Shown here: piece by piece, positions 36,801-44,207 of the stretch | How positions within the stretch are numbered: the stretch's first letter is position 1 | Layout of the letters: the number at the start of each line of letters is the position of its first letter | Assembly (NCBI RefSeq): GCF_003052165.1 | Contig: NZ_CP024869.1 | Coordinates: 1,274,001 to 1,338,000 of the forward strand | Source of the DNA: Dietzia sp. JS16-p6b | GTDB lineage: Bacteria; Actinomycetota; Actinomycetes; Mycobacteriales; Mycobacteriaceae | DNA length: 64,000 bases | Direction: 5' to 3' | Notes under the pieces: model-generated | What the model was told of the DNA's origin: nothing | What the model saw: the letters and a program-made list of their open reading frames with translations, nothing else | Databases searched by the model: none | Made by a program: the position numbers and the translations under genes

Positions 36801-38306
36801 AGGCAGCGCGTCACGGACCTGAACAACATCCGCACGGAGTCCCGCCACACGGTAATCATCGGCACTGTCAACCGTGGCGGCAACGACGCCTCTACGGCGG
36901 GCATCACGGTCGGACAGCATTACGCCGACGGCGGTATCCGGGGCAGCCTCCCCGACCAGGCCACGATCGCATCCCCGAAGGGTCCACGCGGCATCGTCCA
37001 ATGGGCCGAACCCGAGACCGGCGGTGAGGCGTTCATCCCGCTCGCCCCGGCGAAACGTGGCCGCTCCGAGCGCATCCTCTCCCAGGTCGCCGACAAGTTC
37101 GGCTACAAACTGGCAGCGTTCAGCGACGGCGGCATCATGGCGTCCGGGCTAATCGACCTCGCTAAAGGCGTAGAGGGCAAACCCTACGTTTGGGGCGGCG
37201 TGCAGTACGGCGACTGCTCCGGAGCAGTATCCAGCTTGGCCAACTACGTCAGTGGTCGAGCCCCATTCGGGTCCCGCTTCGCCACGGGCAACCAACGACA
37301 GGCGCTCCGCGAGCGGGGGTTCATCAACGGGCGCGGAGGCCCCGGCGACCTGCGCATCGGTTGGTACAACGGAGGCCCCTACGGAGGGCACACCAGCGCC
37401 ACACTGCCCAACGGCGTCAACTTCGAGATGGGCGGGGCCAGGGGCAATGGCCAGTACGGCGGGCAAGCCGTCGGAGCCGACTGGAGCCAATACACAGACC
37501 ACGCGTACTTCCCCATGAGCAGGTTCGCGGACATTGACGCAGCCGTCACCGGCGACGCCATGTCGGCTATCGGGGCACGCCTCGGCACCGGCAACCCGTC
37601 CATGCCCAACGACCCCGGCAGCCCGTCCGCCTCCGGTATCGACCTCACAGTCTCGGGCGCGGCCACAGGCTCGGGCACGCCCGTCTTCGTCACCAACTGG
37701 CCCGGGGGAGCGTCAACTGGGGGCGGGGACATCAAAGCCAGCATCACAGGCGACACCGCAGGCAACGGCTTCATCGAAGGCGCATCACCCGCAGGGATGA
37801 TCGCCAACGCGATGGGCCGAGGCGACCTCGTCAAGGTGGAGAAATTCGCCGACGGTGGCTTCCACGGACTCGAAAACCACAGCGCCCACATCGCGCCACA
37901 GGGGTCCATGCGGATCTTCGGCGAACCCGAGACCGGGGGCGAGGCCTACATCCCCTTGGCTTCACACAAGCGGGCACGGTCCACCGCGATCCTCGCAGAG
38001 ACCGCCCGACGGTTCGGCTACTCCCTCGGAGCTGGCGTCAACCTCGCCGGCTCCGTCCTCACCGGCAACGGACTGGACACGGGCTGGGGAGGACCCGGAC
38101 TGGGAGACCTCGGCATCGACACCGGGGCATTCAAGGACGCCGTTCAACCGTCCATCAACGCCGACGCCGAACGGCTCGGAGCGGAGATCGCGGCAGCGGC
38201 AACCCGGTTCCTCGTCGACGCGCAGCAAGGCGTCGACAAGGCCATGCGAGCCACCGACGACCAGCAGCGGCAACTACGCCAGAACTACGCGAGGGCGATG
38301 ATATGA
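33855..38306 (+). CDS. phage tail tape-measure protein with C-terminal NlpC/P60-like domain
   Basis: 1,483 residues from ATG 33855, with SD AGGAGG at 33842-33847 just outside the IS target site. Charged N-terminal helices, then a TMP core (SYGLGDAATIAANAVAAGIQPGKDL-type, LADRGIPIYQWIADEAGI, SLANVGAAFGRLG), hydrophobic segments around residues 360-520, and a peptidase-like domain near 1100-1200 with Cys1121 (GDCSGAVSSL) and His1179 (YGGHTSATL). The motif EPETGGEA-[FY]-IPLA occurs twice. It should set tail length and help DNA entry. It is the only recognisable virion gene of the element. Confidence 0.93.
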   Translation: MALEVGRLVARIDLEGTFEEKLAKARSGMEQAARAASDLDAKLSNLGKGAKFDFPTAPKSKMDDASKSASNLGDSVKKATDAGKKLDVSNTAESKLIKLNSTTRDYGVSLKSASESGKSLNVSDQPKQKLAETASVADQVDSKFKGLGITMKGLAATAGGAAGLGAVLTKGWDRITAIDTAQGKLRGLGHEAQGVSTIMDSALDSVTGTSYGLGDAATIAANAVAAGIQPGKDLTKYLTMTADASAIAGVSLGEMGRILNQVQTGQSAYAGDLSQLADRGIPIYQWIADEAGIAASEVKKLASTGQISSEMLFSAIQNNIGGAAQELGGTLTGSLANVGAAFGRLGASAIDPFREDIMSAAEGAQKFAGTLSSVVGPAASVAATGLSAVASVVGAIPAPITGATAALFALQQTGLGPRMAGAASTAVGALRSFGDTVALSASYAGEGVRRNGLFATSLHGIKGAGAAARSGLSSVVDMLGGPWMIGIAAAGVTIGAMVDSANRAREANQALADAASAGAAAQTELGDALLRSNGLMDEQAVAASEKLIDTIVEGTRKAAESATGAFSIVDGPMHRMRNNYDALAGAVDNYADTANQGLIAANMSRLEYQALEDALSETGFTLEDVNSIVADGGARWDMLRGALANTGSAGEAMTGKLETGQVAIEGIVNAATEAEIASTLLSDAFRVMADESSTAEEKTNALKAALDALAGDTLTADQATGQFYETLSKLDGQIDKLSDGTGGFTRELEGGGLAFDMTSDKGRNLHATLLEMRDAIATVRDTGAPMSEVMAENEKRMQALATETGLTTQQLWELGERMGFIPDVIETVVSVDGAGAVAGELAIVSQSLKDVEQGAEVEVKNVTDEALLYLQEVGWAAERIPGTPNIRVTAQTSEAQAQLQGTITMAANLAAADPNVNVDSNADFVTIALGLTKDAVDQLPDGHVEITDTTDENMARLEALGIETRKDKSGRVIINDADVDRARQRVTDLNNIRTESRHTVIIGTVNRGGNDASTAGITVGQHYADGGIRGSLPDQATIASPKGPRGIVQWAEPETGGEAFIPLAPAKRGRSERILSQVADKFGYKLAAFSDGGIMASGLIDLAKGVEGKPYVWGGVQYGDCSGAVSSLANYVSGRAPFGSRFATGNQRQALRERGFINGRGGPGDLRIGWYNGGPYGGHTSATLPNGVNFEMGGARGNGQYGGQAVGADWSQYTDHAYFPMSRFADIDAAVTGDAMSAIGARLGTGNPSMPNDPGSPSASGIDLTVSGAATGSGTPVFVTNWPGGASTGGGDIKASITGDTAGNGFIEGASPAGMIANAMGRGDLVKVEKFADGGFHGLENHSAHIAPQGSMRIFGEPETGGEAYIPLASHKRARSTAILAETARRFGYSLGAGVNLAGSVLTGNGLDTGWGGPGLGDLGIDTGAFKDAVQPSINADAERLGAEIAAAATRFLVDAQQGVDKAMRATDDQQRQLRQNYARAMI

Positions 38307-38500
38307 CGACCCAGTACATCGACACTCAGATGCCCGGCGACTCGCCCCTCGTCCCGGACGAACCGCCCTGCCAAGACTGCACCGCAAGCGCCGACATCCA
38401 CTACTTCCGCGATGGACAGTGCCTGATCCTCGTCCACCACGACGACACCTGCCCCCGCCTACTCACCCTCCACCGCAACGCACGAGGACACCACACATGA
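38303..38500 (+). CDS. small Cys/His-containing protein
   Basis: 65 residues, ATG overlapping the tape-measure stop. Contains CQDC and later CLILVHHDDTC, a possible zinc site. No recognised family. Coupled on both sides by ATGA overlaps, so it is made together with the tape measure. Confidence 0.65.
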   Translation: MTTQYIDTQMPGDSPLVPDEPPCQDCTASADIHYFRDGQCLILVHHDDTCPRLLTLHRNARGHHT

Positions 38501-38652
38501 ACCGCATCCCCACACCCGACACCGACCGCTTCGACGCCCTCAAGGCCGACATCGCCGCCATCTTCCGCAAGTACCCCGAAGCAATCGTCCCCGCCATCGC
38601 AGCCCTCCAAGACGCAGTCGCAGACCACGACCCCCGGAGACGAGCAGGATGA
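38497..38652 (+). CDS. small acidic helical protein
   Basis: 51 residues, ATG 38497 in an ATGA overlap. Predicted helical (DRFDALKADIAAIFRKYPEAIVPAIAALQDAVADHD). No family recognised. Its stop overlaps the TerS-like gene start (38649). Confidence 0.6.
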   Translation: MNRIPTPDTDRFDALKADIAAIFRKYPEAIVPAIAALQDAVADHDPRRRAG

Positions 38653-39221
38653 TCGACATCGCCGACGACGGCGAACCGTCTCGGTCCACCCCCCAAAAGC
38701 TGCCTGCGCAGCACAGTCGGAACACCCTCGACGACGCGGTCAAACGCGCCTACGAGGCCGGGTACGGGCGCAACCAGATCGCCGAAGCACTCGGAGTCGG
38801 TGGGGGAACCGTCTCTCGTGCAGCAGTCCGGCTCGGGCTCAAGTTTGACGGTACCCAGACCGCCCAGGCCACCGCGTCACGTGTCGAATCTGCTCGCTTC
38901 AACCTCGCCTCGACGCTCTCGGAAGTCGCCGAATTGGGGGCGCGCAGGATGCTGGTCGAGATTCAAGCCGACGTGATCGACCCGTCCGTACTCAAGGCTG
39001 TGAGCATCGCGACGGGGATTGCTATCGACAAGCTTGCGGTAATCGCTGAACAGTTGCCGGCCCCGCAGGATGACTTTGAATCAGCGCACGCGTTCATGGA
39101 GAACTTCACCTACGGGATCTTCGAGGAATACCACCGAACTCACCCCGACGCCGGTGCCATCGAGGAGTGGGGGGACGAACATGTTGCTACCGACGGCATC
39201 GAGCCGTGGGACGCCGATTGA
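38649..39221 (+). CDS. HTH protein resembling a small terminase subunit
   Basis: 190 residues, ATG overlapping the previous stop. N-terminal HTH (about 25-55: LDDAVKRAYEAGYGRNQIAEALGVGGGTVSRAAVRLGL), a helical middle part (ARRMLVEIQADVIDPSVLKAVSIATGIAIDKLAVIAEQL) and an acidic tail. This layout resembles TerS proteins and phage HTH regulators; no large terminase gene is nearby. A TerS-like protein would let the element redirect a helper's packaging. Alternative: a transcriptional regulator. Confidence 0.6.
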   Translation: MIDIADDGEPSRSTPQKLPAQHSRNTLDDAVKRAYEAGYGRNQIAEALGVGGGTVSRAAVRLGLKFDGTQTAQATASRVESARFNLASTLSEVAELGARRMLVEIQADVIDPSVLKAVSIATGIAIDKLAVIAEQLPAPQDDFESAHAFMENFTYGIFEEYHRTHPDAGAIEEWGDEHVATDGIEPWDAD

Positions 39222-39284
39222 TCGGACGCCGATCAAGGGATTACGAATCCGGTAATGTGCGCGTCTTCGCAGGTCAATTGCTAT

Positions 39285-39303
39285 GTGGTCACGGCGTGGT
39301 CAC
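39285..39303 (+). repeat. element repeat site c: GTGGTCAC-GGC-GTGGTCAC
   Basis: Third copy of the 8-3-8 direct-repeat site, in the 203-bp gap between the TerS-like gene and the next gene. The rest of the gap holds nothing I recognise. Confidence 0.75.
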
Positions 39304-39424
39304 TGTCGGTCCGGACATTCGGGAGCGATCTCGGCGCGAACTCGGACCCTATCGGGGCAGGAAAAATAAGTCTTCGAGACCCCGACCACGTCATCGAGGA
39401 GCGGAACCCCGGTTGATTTTCAGC

Positions 39425-39832
39425 ATGGACGATGACGAGTTCCTGGAGGCGTACGGGCGAGCGCAACTGCGCAACTTCTCGTACCCGTTCATCGCCGAGG
39501 CCGTTCGCGAGATTGACCTACAGGACACGGACCCCGAGATGCCGGTGATCGTACGGAACAGGCTCTTCGACAACGTCGTCCAGCTCATGTCGTGGACCGG
39601 TTGGTCGTCGCCTCACGGGAAGCGCCGCCTACCCGAGCACAGTGGCAGGTTCATGTACGCCGTCACAGCTACCCGTAAGGCTTCCTTCAAGTGGAACGGG
39701 AAGCGGTACCAACGCCTCTCGCCAGACACCGAGTTGAAGCCTCTGCCGGACGGGCCGATCTACTACCGCGACGGACGCAGGCACCCCTCAGACCCGCCCA
39801 CGCTGATCTGGGTGCACACCGACAAGCCCTAA
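39425..39832 (+). CDS. hypothetical protein of the element
   Basis: 135 residues from ATG 39425; codons upstream in this frame run through repeat site c and look non-coding. MDDDEFLEAYGRAQLRNFSYPFIAEAVREI... then a Trp/Tyr-rich basic part (MSWTGWSSPHGKRRLPEHSGRFMYAVTATRKASFKWNGKRYQRL). No recognised family. No strong SD visible. Confidence 0.55.
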   Translation: MDDDEFLEAYGRAQLRNFSYPFIAEAVREIDLQDTDPEMPVIVRNRLFDNVVQLMSWTGWSSPHGKRRLPEHSGRFMYAVTATRKASFKWNGKRYQRLSPDTELKPLPDGPIYYRDGRRHPSDPPTLIWVHTDKP

Positions 39833-39861
39833 CCACCACACCACCACCTAGGAGTTGCACC

Positions 39862-40530
39862 ATGGCCAAGAAGACACTGCACGATATCGAGACCGAGCTG
39901 GACGCGATCCGCACCGAGGCCCGCGCCACCGCGACCCGGCTGAAGTCGGGCGGCGACTACACCCCGCAAGGCGTCACTGAGACGTTCACGCGCTACGAGA
40001 AGCACGGCAACTGGTCCGCCAATGTGGAGGAGTTGGCAGCAGCCGCGTCCGCCGCAATCGACAATGCCTCCCGACAGCGTGACGAGCTGAAGGCCGCGAT
40101 GGTCACCCCGGCTGGCACTGTGGAGGAGCAGTTGCTCGCAGAGATGCGCTACCAGCGGCGGTCGCAGCGCGTGTCCGCAGCACTCGACGCCGGAGCTGGC
40201 GACCTAGTCGACCTCATCGCCAACGCTGACCCGGCTGACCTTCCCCTTCTGTACGAGCGCGCCGTCGACCACTACACGGTCAAGGGAGGCGAGGCAGGTA
40301 AGGCCGGAATGGCGATGCTCGACCACGCACTCAAGGAGCGGAACCCGGACTACGCCGCCGCTGCGTCTACCGCAGGCCGCGCCGAGTCCACTCGCCATGT
40401 CATCGCCGAGAAGCTCAAGTTCGTCCGCGAGGCGGTGACCAACCCCGATGCTTCCGATCCGACGCCCGGTGGAGTGGCTACCGTCTCGGTGACCGCTGCC
40501 GGCGAGGACGTCGCAGGCCTGGCAGCCTGA
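39862..40530 (+). CDS. hypothetical coiled-coil protein of the element
   Basis: 222 residues from ATG 39862 with SD aggag near 39850-39854. Ala/Glu/Arg-rich, mostly helical (TLHDIETELDAIRTEARATATRL; VEEQLLAEMRYQRRSQRVSAAL), ending in a Thr/Val/Ala-rich tail. Composition resembles phage scaffolding or head-assembly helpers, but no family is recognised. Last rightward gene before a strong terminator. Confidence 0.6.
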   Translation: MAKKTLHDIETELDAIRTEARATATRLKSGGDYTPQGVTETFTRYEKHGNWSANVEELAAAASAAIDNASRQRDELKAAMVTPAGTVEEQLLAEMRYQRRSQRVSAALDAGAGDLVDLIANADPADLPLLYERAVDHYTVKGGEAGKAGMAMLDHALKERNPDYAAAASTAGRAESTRHVIAEKLKFVREAVTNPDASDPTPGGVATVSVTAAGEDVAGLAA

Positions 40531-40598
40531 CCCCATAGTCTCCGCTGGCTGAGTGTGGTGGCCCGGCCAGCGGCGCGGCATTGGTACCGCCGCACACG

Positions 40599-40635
40599 AC
40601 GAACCCCCACGGCCTTCGCGGCGGTGGGGGTTCGT
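40599..40635. terminator. hairpin between convergent genes
   Basis: ACGAACCCCCAC (40599-40610) and GTGGGGGTTCGT (40624-40635) form perfect 12-bp arms around a 13-nt loop. It separates the rightward operon (ending 40530) from the leftward gene ending at 40648 and can work in both directions. Confidence 0.8.
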
Positions 40636-40647
40636 TGCGTCCAGGGG

Positions 40648-40872
40648 CTACTCAGGCAGTGAGTCGAGGATCGCCTGCGCAACCTCACGAGCGATCGAAG
40701 CGGGGATAAAGACGGGATCGTCGTGGTCCTTGCCGGGGTACCCCACGTGCAACGCCACCATCGCAGGGAGCGGAGCGTCGGGATAGTCCGGGGTGGAGGG
40801 CTCGTACCACGCCTCGACAGGGCAATCGGGGTGATCGACACTGCGAACCTGGGGGATTACGGGAGTTGCCAT
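40648..40872 (-). CDS. small hypothetical protein near the right end of the element
   Basis: 74 residues with a good SD (cgaaaggcag) before ATG 40872. Acidic, Pro-rich N-terminal half, helical C-terminus (FIPASIAREVAQAILDSLPE). No recognised family. The only gene between the terminator and attR, read leftward like int; accessory genes of such elements often sit here. Confidence 0.6.
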   Translation of the reverse strand: MATPVIPQVRSVDHPDCPVEAWYEPSTPDYPDAPLPAMVALHVGYPGKDHDDPVFIPASIAREVAQAILDSLPE

Positions 40873-41183
40873 CGTGCTGCCTTTCGGTAGGAGGAACTTA
40901 CAAGCGACTCTCGGTGAGGGCCGCGATCCCTAACCCATCAGGGATCGAGATGGGTTCCTTTCCTGTACCGGTGGCAGCCGGTGAGTAGACCGTAGCGCAG
41001 CCCGTAGGGCGAATCAAGCCCTTTGACCACCGGCAAGTCGACGGGTTCGTGGTCACGTCGTGGTCACCAAGCACCCGTAAACGACGGAACGGGCAGAGGC
41101 GGCGCGGAATCACCACCACCCCGCCACCTGCGAAAACGAACTAGGCGGAACCGTGCGGAGCAGGCGGCACGACTGGGAGCGTT
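40873..41183. promoter_or_regulatory. intergenic region inside attR
   Basis: 311 bp with no convincing gene. It holds an inverted repeat GATCCCT...AGGGATC (40925-40931 and 40940-40946), and repeat site d (41049-41067). It probably includes the promoter of the leftward gene and the right arm of the attachment region. Confidence 0.45.
41049..41067 (+). repeat. element repeat site d: GTGGTCAC-GTC-GTGGTCAC
   Basis: Fourth copy of the 8-3-8 site, 117 bp inside the right attachment core. In the excised circle sites d and a would flank the core on either side, as arm-type integrase sites do (inference). Confidence 0.75.
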
Positions 41184-41228
41184 CTCATAATCCGCTGGTC
41201 GCGGGTTCGAGCCCCGCTGGCCCCACCA
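41184..41228 (+). repeat. attR: 45-bp copy of the tRNA 3' end
   Basis: Exact copy of 27364-27408. It is only the 3' part of the tRNA (no 5' half), so it is the displaced end of the target tRNA and not a gene. Marks the right boundary of the element. Confidence 0.95.
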
Positions 41229-41262
41229 GAAGGTCGTTGTTCAAACACTCAAAGTCCTCGGT

Positions 41263-41517
41263 TTGAGTCCTACCTTCCGCCAGGACTTGTTCGCGGCGGA
41301 GGGGGGAGTGGATGTCCGAGTTGGGGAACACGTCGAACGGTGGTCCAGGGTGGACGTGGAGGCCGTCTTCACCGGCGGGGGTTCCGACAAGTCGATCTAT
41401 TGGAAACTCACTCCGGCGGGCGATGACTACTTGGTGAAGCTGCGAGCTATGCGTCGCATTGAGGAAGCAGAGGAATCGAATGAGTCAGATACCGTTCCGC
41501 AGGGTGTTAGTGGGTAA
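41263..41517 (+). CDS. possible small protein or gene remnant beyond attR
   Basis: Up to 84 codons from a TTG; an internal GTG (about 41308) would give roughly 70. The C-terminal part KSIYWKLTPAGDDYLVKLRAMRRIEEAEES resembles a winged-helix wing and helix. No SD and no family identified. Lies between attR and the IetAS pair; may be the 3' relic of a gene disrupted by earlier insertions. Confidence 0.35.
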   Translation: MSPTFRQDLFAAEGGVDVRVGEHVERWSRVDVEAVFTGGGSDKSIYWKLTPAGDDYLVKLRAMRRIEEAEESNESDTVPQGVSG

Positions 41518-41693
41518 ATCAAGCATGGGCGGGGCGGCATCCCTTGTGATGGATTGTCCCAGAGGGACGATCCAGCCCCTCGCTACGATCAGGAAGCGCC
41601 ACATCCGCGTCCGCGAGCCAGACCAAAACGGACGGAATCGACGCCTGATACCTAGTAAGGCTCCGCGCAAAGTGAAGGCCGAAGCAGCCAAGC

Positions 41694-44207
41694 CTACCCC
41701 TGGGGCTCGATTGTGACTCTAGCACGAACCTGAGCCCGCACCTGGCTGTACACGTCGATGTTGAGAGCCGGCGCAACCCAGAGGGAGAGCGCGACGGCGA
41801 AATCAACCCGCTCGCCGTGCAGTCCGCCAGCCTGCTCATAGCACTTGACTCGCACCTTCATGTTCGATCCCTGCCCGGATGCGAACGTGCTCTGCAACTC
41901 CCACGACTGGCGTTGCAGGGTTGTCGCTCCGCGCGTCGTGGCGTCTGAACTGAGTCCTGTCGGTGTTCCGAGCTTCGGGATGGCACCCTCCGGCTTGACG
42001 AAGGACATTTTCGCCTTTCGGTACTGCCGATGCCGCCAGTTGACGGGGGTGAGCCACGCGAGGGTCGCTTCGATGCGTTTGGCCTCGCGTACGTTAAGAC
42101 CGTCGGGCAGCGGGAAGAGCAGTTCTTGCTCCTCGTTTGCGCCGATCGATCCGATGAAGAGCACTACGGCTTCATTTTTGGCGCAGCCGTCCGCGTAGTC
42201 GCGTGTCGCGGCGCCGTTCCCAAAAGCGTTCTCACCAGGGATCGGGTCATGTTCCGAATGGTCGGGGGATGCTGCTCCGTGCGCCAGCAGTGCTTTGATC
42301 GCGGACGCTCGTTGTCGTGTGCTGATGGACACCTCGGCGGTCATTTCGGAGACCACGTCGTGGAGGCGCGCTGCTCTTCTGGCGACGAGTGCCGCAGCCG
42401 GGCTCGTGCCGGAGATGTGTGTCTCTCGAAACTGGCTCGGGGTCGCGACGCGGATGCCTGGTCCGAGCGACGAGAGACCAGCGAACGAGATCGTGTCCGG
42501 AGCGGTGATGCCGTCCCGAAAGAACACGCGTCCACCGTTGGCTGCGAGGTCTGGTTTGACGCTCCGACGGTATCCGCTGCCGGTCGGGGATATAGGGCTG
42601 ATGGCCGGAAGTCCATCGGTGGGATCGACGGCGTATCCCTGCGGATCGACTATCGATGCGTCGCCATGAATCGCGCCGACGCTGATCGCGTTCACCGATT
42701 CGGCGGGAGCAAGGAGGCGACGCTTGTTCTGCTGACGGGCGATCGCATCGAGGATCGCGCGTCGTCGGTCATCGCCTTGGAGGCCAGCGATCTCGCCGGA
42801 GGATGCCGGGCTGAGAACGAGATTCTGGTGATTGCCTGCTGACACGATGATGAGCACGCCGTACTGGTAGCTGAGCCAGTCAATAATGCGTGCCCACGAC
42901 GACAGAATGGTATCGAATGGTGCGGCCGGGTCGCCAACCGAGATGTTGACGATCGCGATCGTCTCGCCCGCTGCTGGCTGCGAGCCTGTTCCGTCGAACA
43001 ATTCCCGGAACACCCGCCACATCAGATCCGGGACGAGCTCCTCGGTAGGAAGCTCCTCGATCCTGTTCTCGGTATCGTCGGCCGGGGTCAGGATCGGGCG
43101 CACGAGTACCGGTCGCACCGCGGGCGCCTCGCCGAGGCCGCGGTCTCCCCAGACGGCCACCGACGACATCCACGTGCCGTGGCGCAGTTCATCGACGGTC
43201 GCCTTCTGGAGCAGGTCGTCGGGATCGTAAACCTCCACGCGGCCACGTAACAGCGGGTGGTTCGCCGCAGGGGCTCCATCAAGAAGGCAGAGAACCGGAT
43301 CGCCCGTCGGCAGGCCCCCATCTATCTGTCCTTGTGCTTCGGTGGGCGGGCCGACGACAGGCAGGGCTTGCCCCGAGACGCGCAGATACATGACGTTCGC
43401 GGAACGGACGACACGAACCGCATCGTGGTTCCCGGACGCCAGATCGCGCAGCAACTGATTCGGCACGGTGCACTTGAGCCCGTGATAGCCGATCTGGTCA
43501 ATGATCGCGGATGCAGTGACCTGACCACCGGCCTGTTCGACCAGGGCGGTCACCTCCTGCTGGCTTTGTCGCCGCTTCTGATCACTCCGGCGATACCACA
43601 ACTCGATCTCGATACTTTGTGGGCGGTCATCGATGCGCCCGGCGAAGTACTCGTCCCAGTCGATGGCCCGCAGCCGATCCTGCGGCGCCCAGGGTCGGAG
43701 GTCTTTCAAGTGGGCGAAGAGGTCCCGAAGCTTCGAATACCCGTACGGAAGGTCGTCCGTGGCTCTCCACGTGCGCCACAGTGAAAACAGATTGTCGAAC
43801 GCCGTCTGGTTCGCGCACACCGCATGCAGGCACGAGGCGATGTACGGTTTTGCGTTCTCCTTGATCAATTGGAACTCATCGTTGGGCGTGATCGTGCTCT
43901 CAGCCTCGATGAGGACTTCGATGCCAAGGTTGGTGGCCACTGCAGACAAATCGATCTGCTCATCGAGTGCTTCGAACACGAGCACGAGTTGAGGGTCAGC
44001 AGCATGGATCGAATCCGAAATCTGGACCTGATCGCCGATCGCGGCTATCGCCTCATCGAAACGTGCGTCGATCCGCTGCGAGCGCTTCTCCGGATCGGTG
44101 AACCGGGCACGTCCACTGCCGCCGCGCGGCCCTGGGATCATGCGCGGTGAGGTAACTCGCCCCAGAATGACGGGCCGCTCGGTTGAGGCCCGATCCTCCG
44201 GGGGCAT
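41694..44207 (-). CDS. ietS: subtilisin-like (S8) serine protease, IetS-type defence protein
   Basis: 837 residues. Catalytic triad of the S8 fold: Asp310 (CLLDGAP), His343 (RHGTWMSSV), Ser602 (ISGTSPAAA), with oxyanion Asn459 (VSAGN). About 300 residues of unrelated N-terminal domain and a beta-rich C-terminus follow the IetS layout. No signal peptide, so intracellular. Its ATG overlaps the ATPase stop by one base. AAA ATPase plus S8 protease pairs are known as IetAS, described first as a plasmid addiction-type pair and later as an anti-phage system. Assignment is from architecture and pairing. Confidence 0.82.
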   Translation of the reverse strand: MPPEDRASTERPVILGRVTSPRMIPGPRGGSGRARFTDPEKRSQRIDARFDEAIAAIGDQVQISDSIHAADPQLVLVFEALDEQIDLSAVATNLGIEVLIEAESTITPNDEFQLIKENAKPYIASCLHAVCANQTAFDNLFSLWRTWRATDDLPYGYSKLRDLFAHLKDLRPWAPQDRLRAIDWDEYFAGRIDDRPQSIEIELWYRRSDQKRRQSQQEVTALVEQAGGQVTASAIIDQIGYHGLKCTVPNQLLRDLASGNHDAVRVVRSANVMYLRVSGQALPVVGPPTEAQGQIDGGLPTGDPVLCLLDGAPAANHPLLRGRVEVYDPDDLLQKATVDELRHGTWMSSVAVWGDRGLGEAPAVRPVLVRPILTPADDTENRIEELPTEELVPDLMWRVFRELFDGTGSQPAAGETIAIVNISVGDPAAPFDTILSSWARIIDWLSYQYGVLIIVSAGNHQNLVLSPASSGEIAGLQGDDRRRAILDAIARQQNKRRLLAPAESVNAISVGAIHGDASIVDPQGYAVDPTDGLPAISPISPTGSGYRRSVKPDLAANGGRVFFRDGITAPDTISFAGLSSLGPGIRVATPSQFRETHISGTSPAAALVARRAARLHDVVSEMTAEVSISTRQRASAIKALLAHGAASPDHSEHDPIPGENAFGNGAATRDYADGCAKNEAVVLFIGSIGANEEQELLFPLPDGLNVREAKRIEATLAWLTPVNWRHRQYRKAKMSFVKPEGAIPKLGTPTGLSSDATTRGATTLQRQSWELQSTFASGQGSNMKVRVKCYEQAGGLHGERVDFAVALSLWVAPALNIDVYSQVRAQVRARVTIEPQG

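Larger units (their letters stand above)
27364..41228 (+). mobile_element. integrated phage-like element (candidate phage satellite)
   Basis: Bounded by exact 45-bp direct repeats in a tRNA 3' end; unit length 13,820 bp, about 12.36 kb without the later ISL3 insertion. Modules in order: integrase and repressor (leftward), divergent promoters, HTH/excisionase-like gene, Zn-finger-like small gene, replication initiator with iterons, lipoprotein (leftward), HTH gene, small gene, tape-measure protein, two small genes, TerS-like gene, two unknown genes, terminator, one leftward small gene. No capsid, portal, large terminase, protease, lysis or other tail gene is recognisable. This is too small for an autonomous tailed phage and fits a satellite or a stripped prophage. 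Confidence 0.9.

Noticed and set aside
40898-41119. 73-codon minus-strand frame near attR
   Set aside because: It runs through repeat site d and has no SD or protein-like pattern.
41184-41228. Second tRNA gene with a CAT anticodon
   Set aside because: Only the 3' 45 nt are present; the acceptor 5' strand and D-arm are missing. It is attR.
41255-41285. tRNA-like 3' end (ggtttgagtcc...) just beyond attR
   Set aside because: The T-stem does not pair beyond two bases and there is no acceptor partner.
41459-41716. 85-codon plus-strand frame before ietS
   Set aside because: Basic, low-information sequence overlapping another frame and the ietS 3' end; no SD or family.
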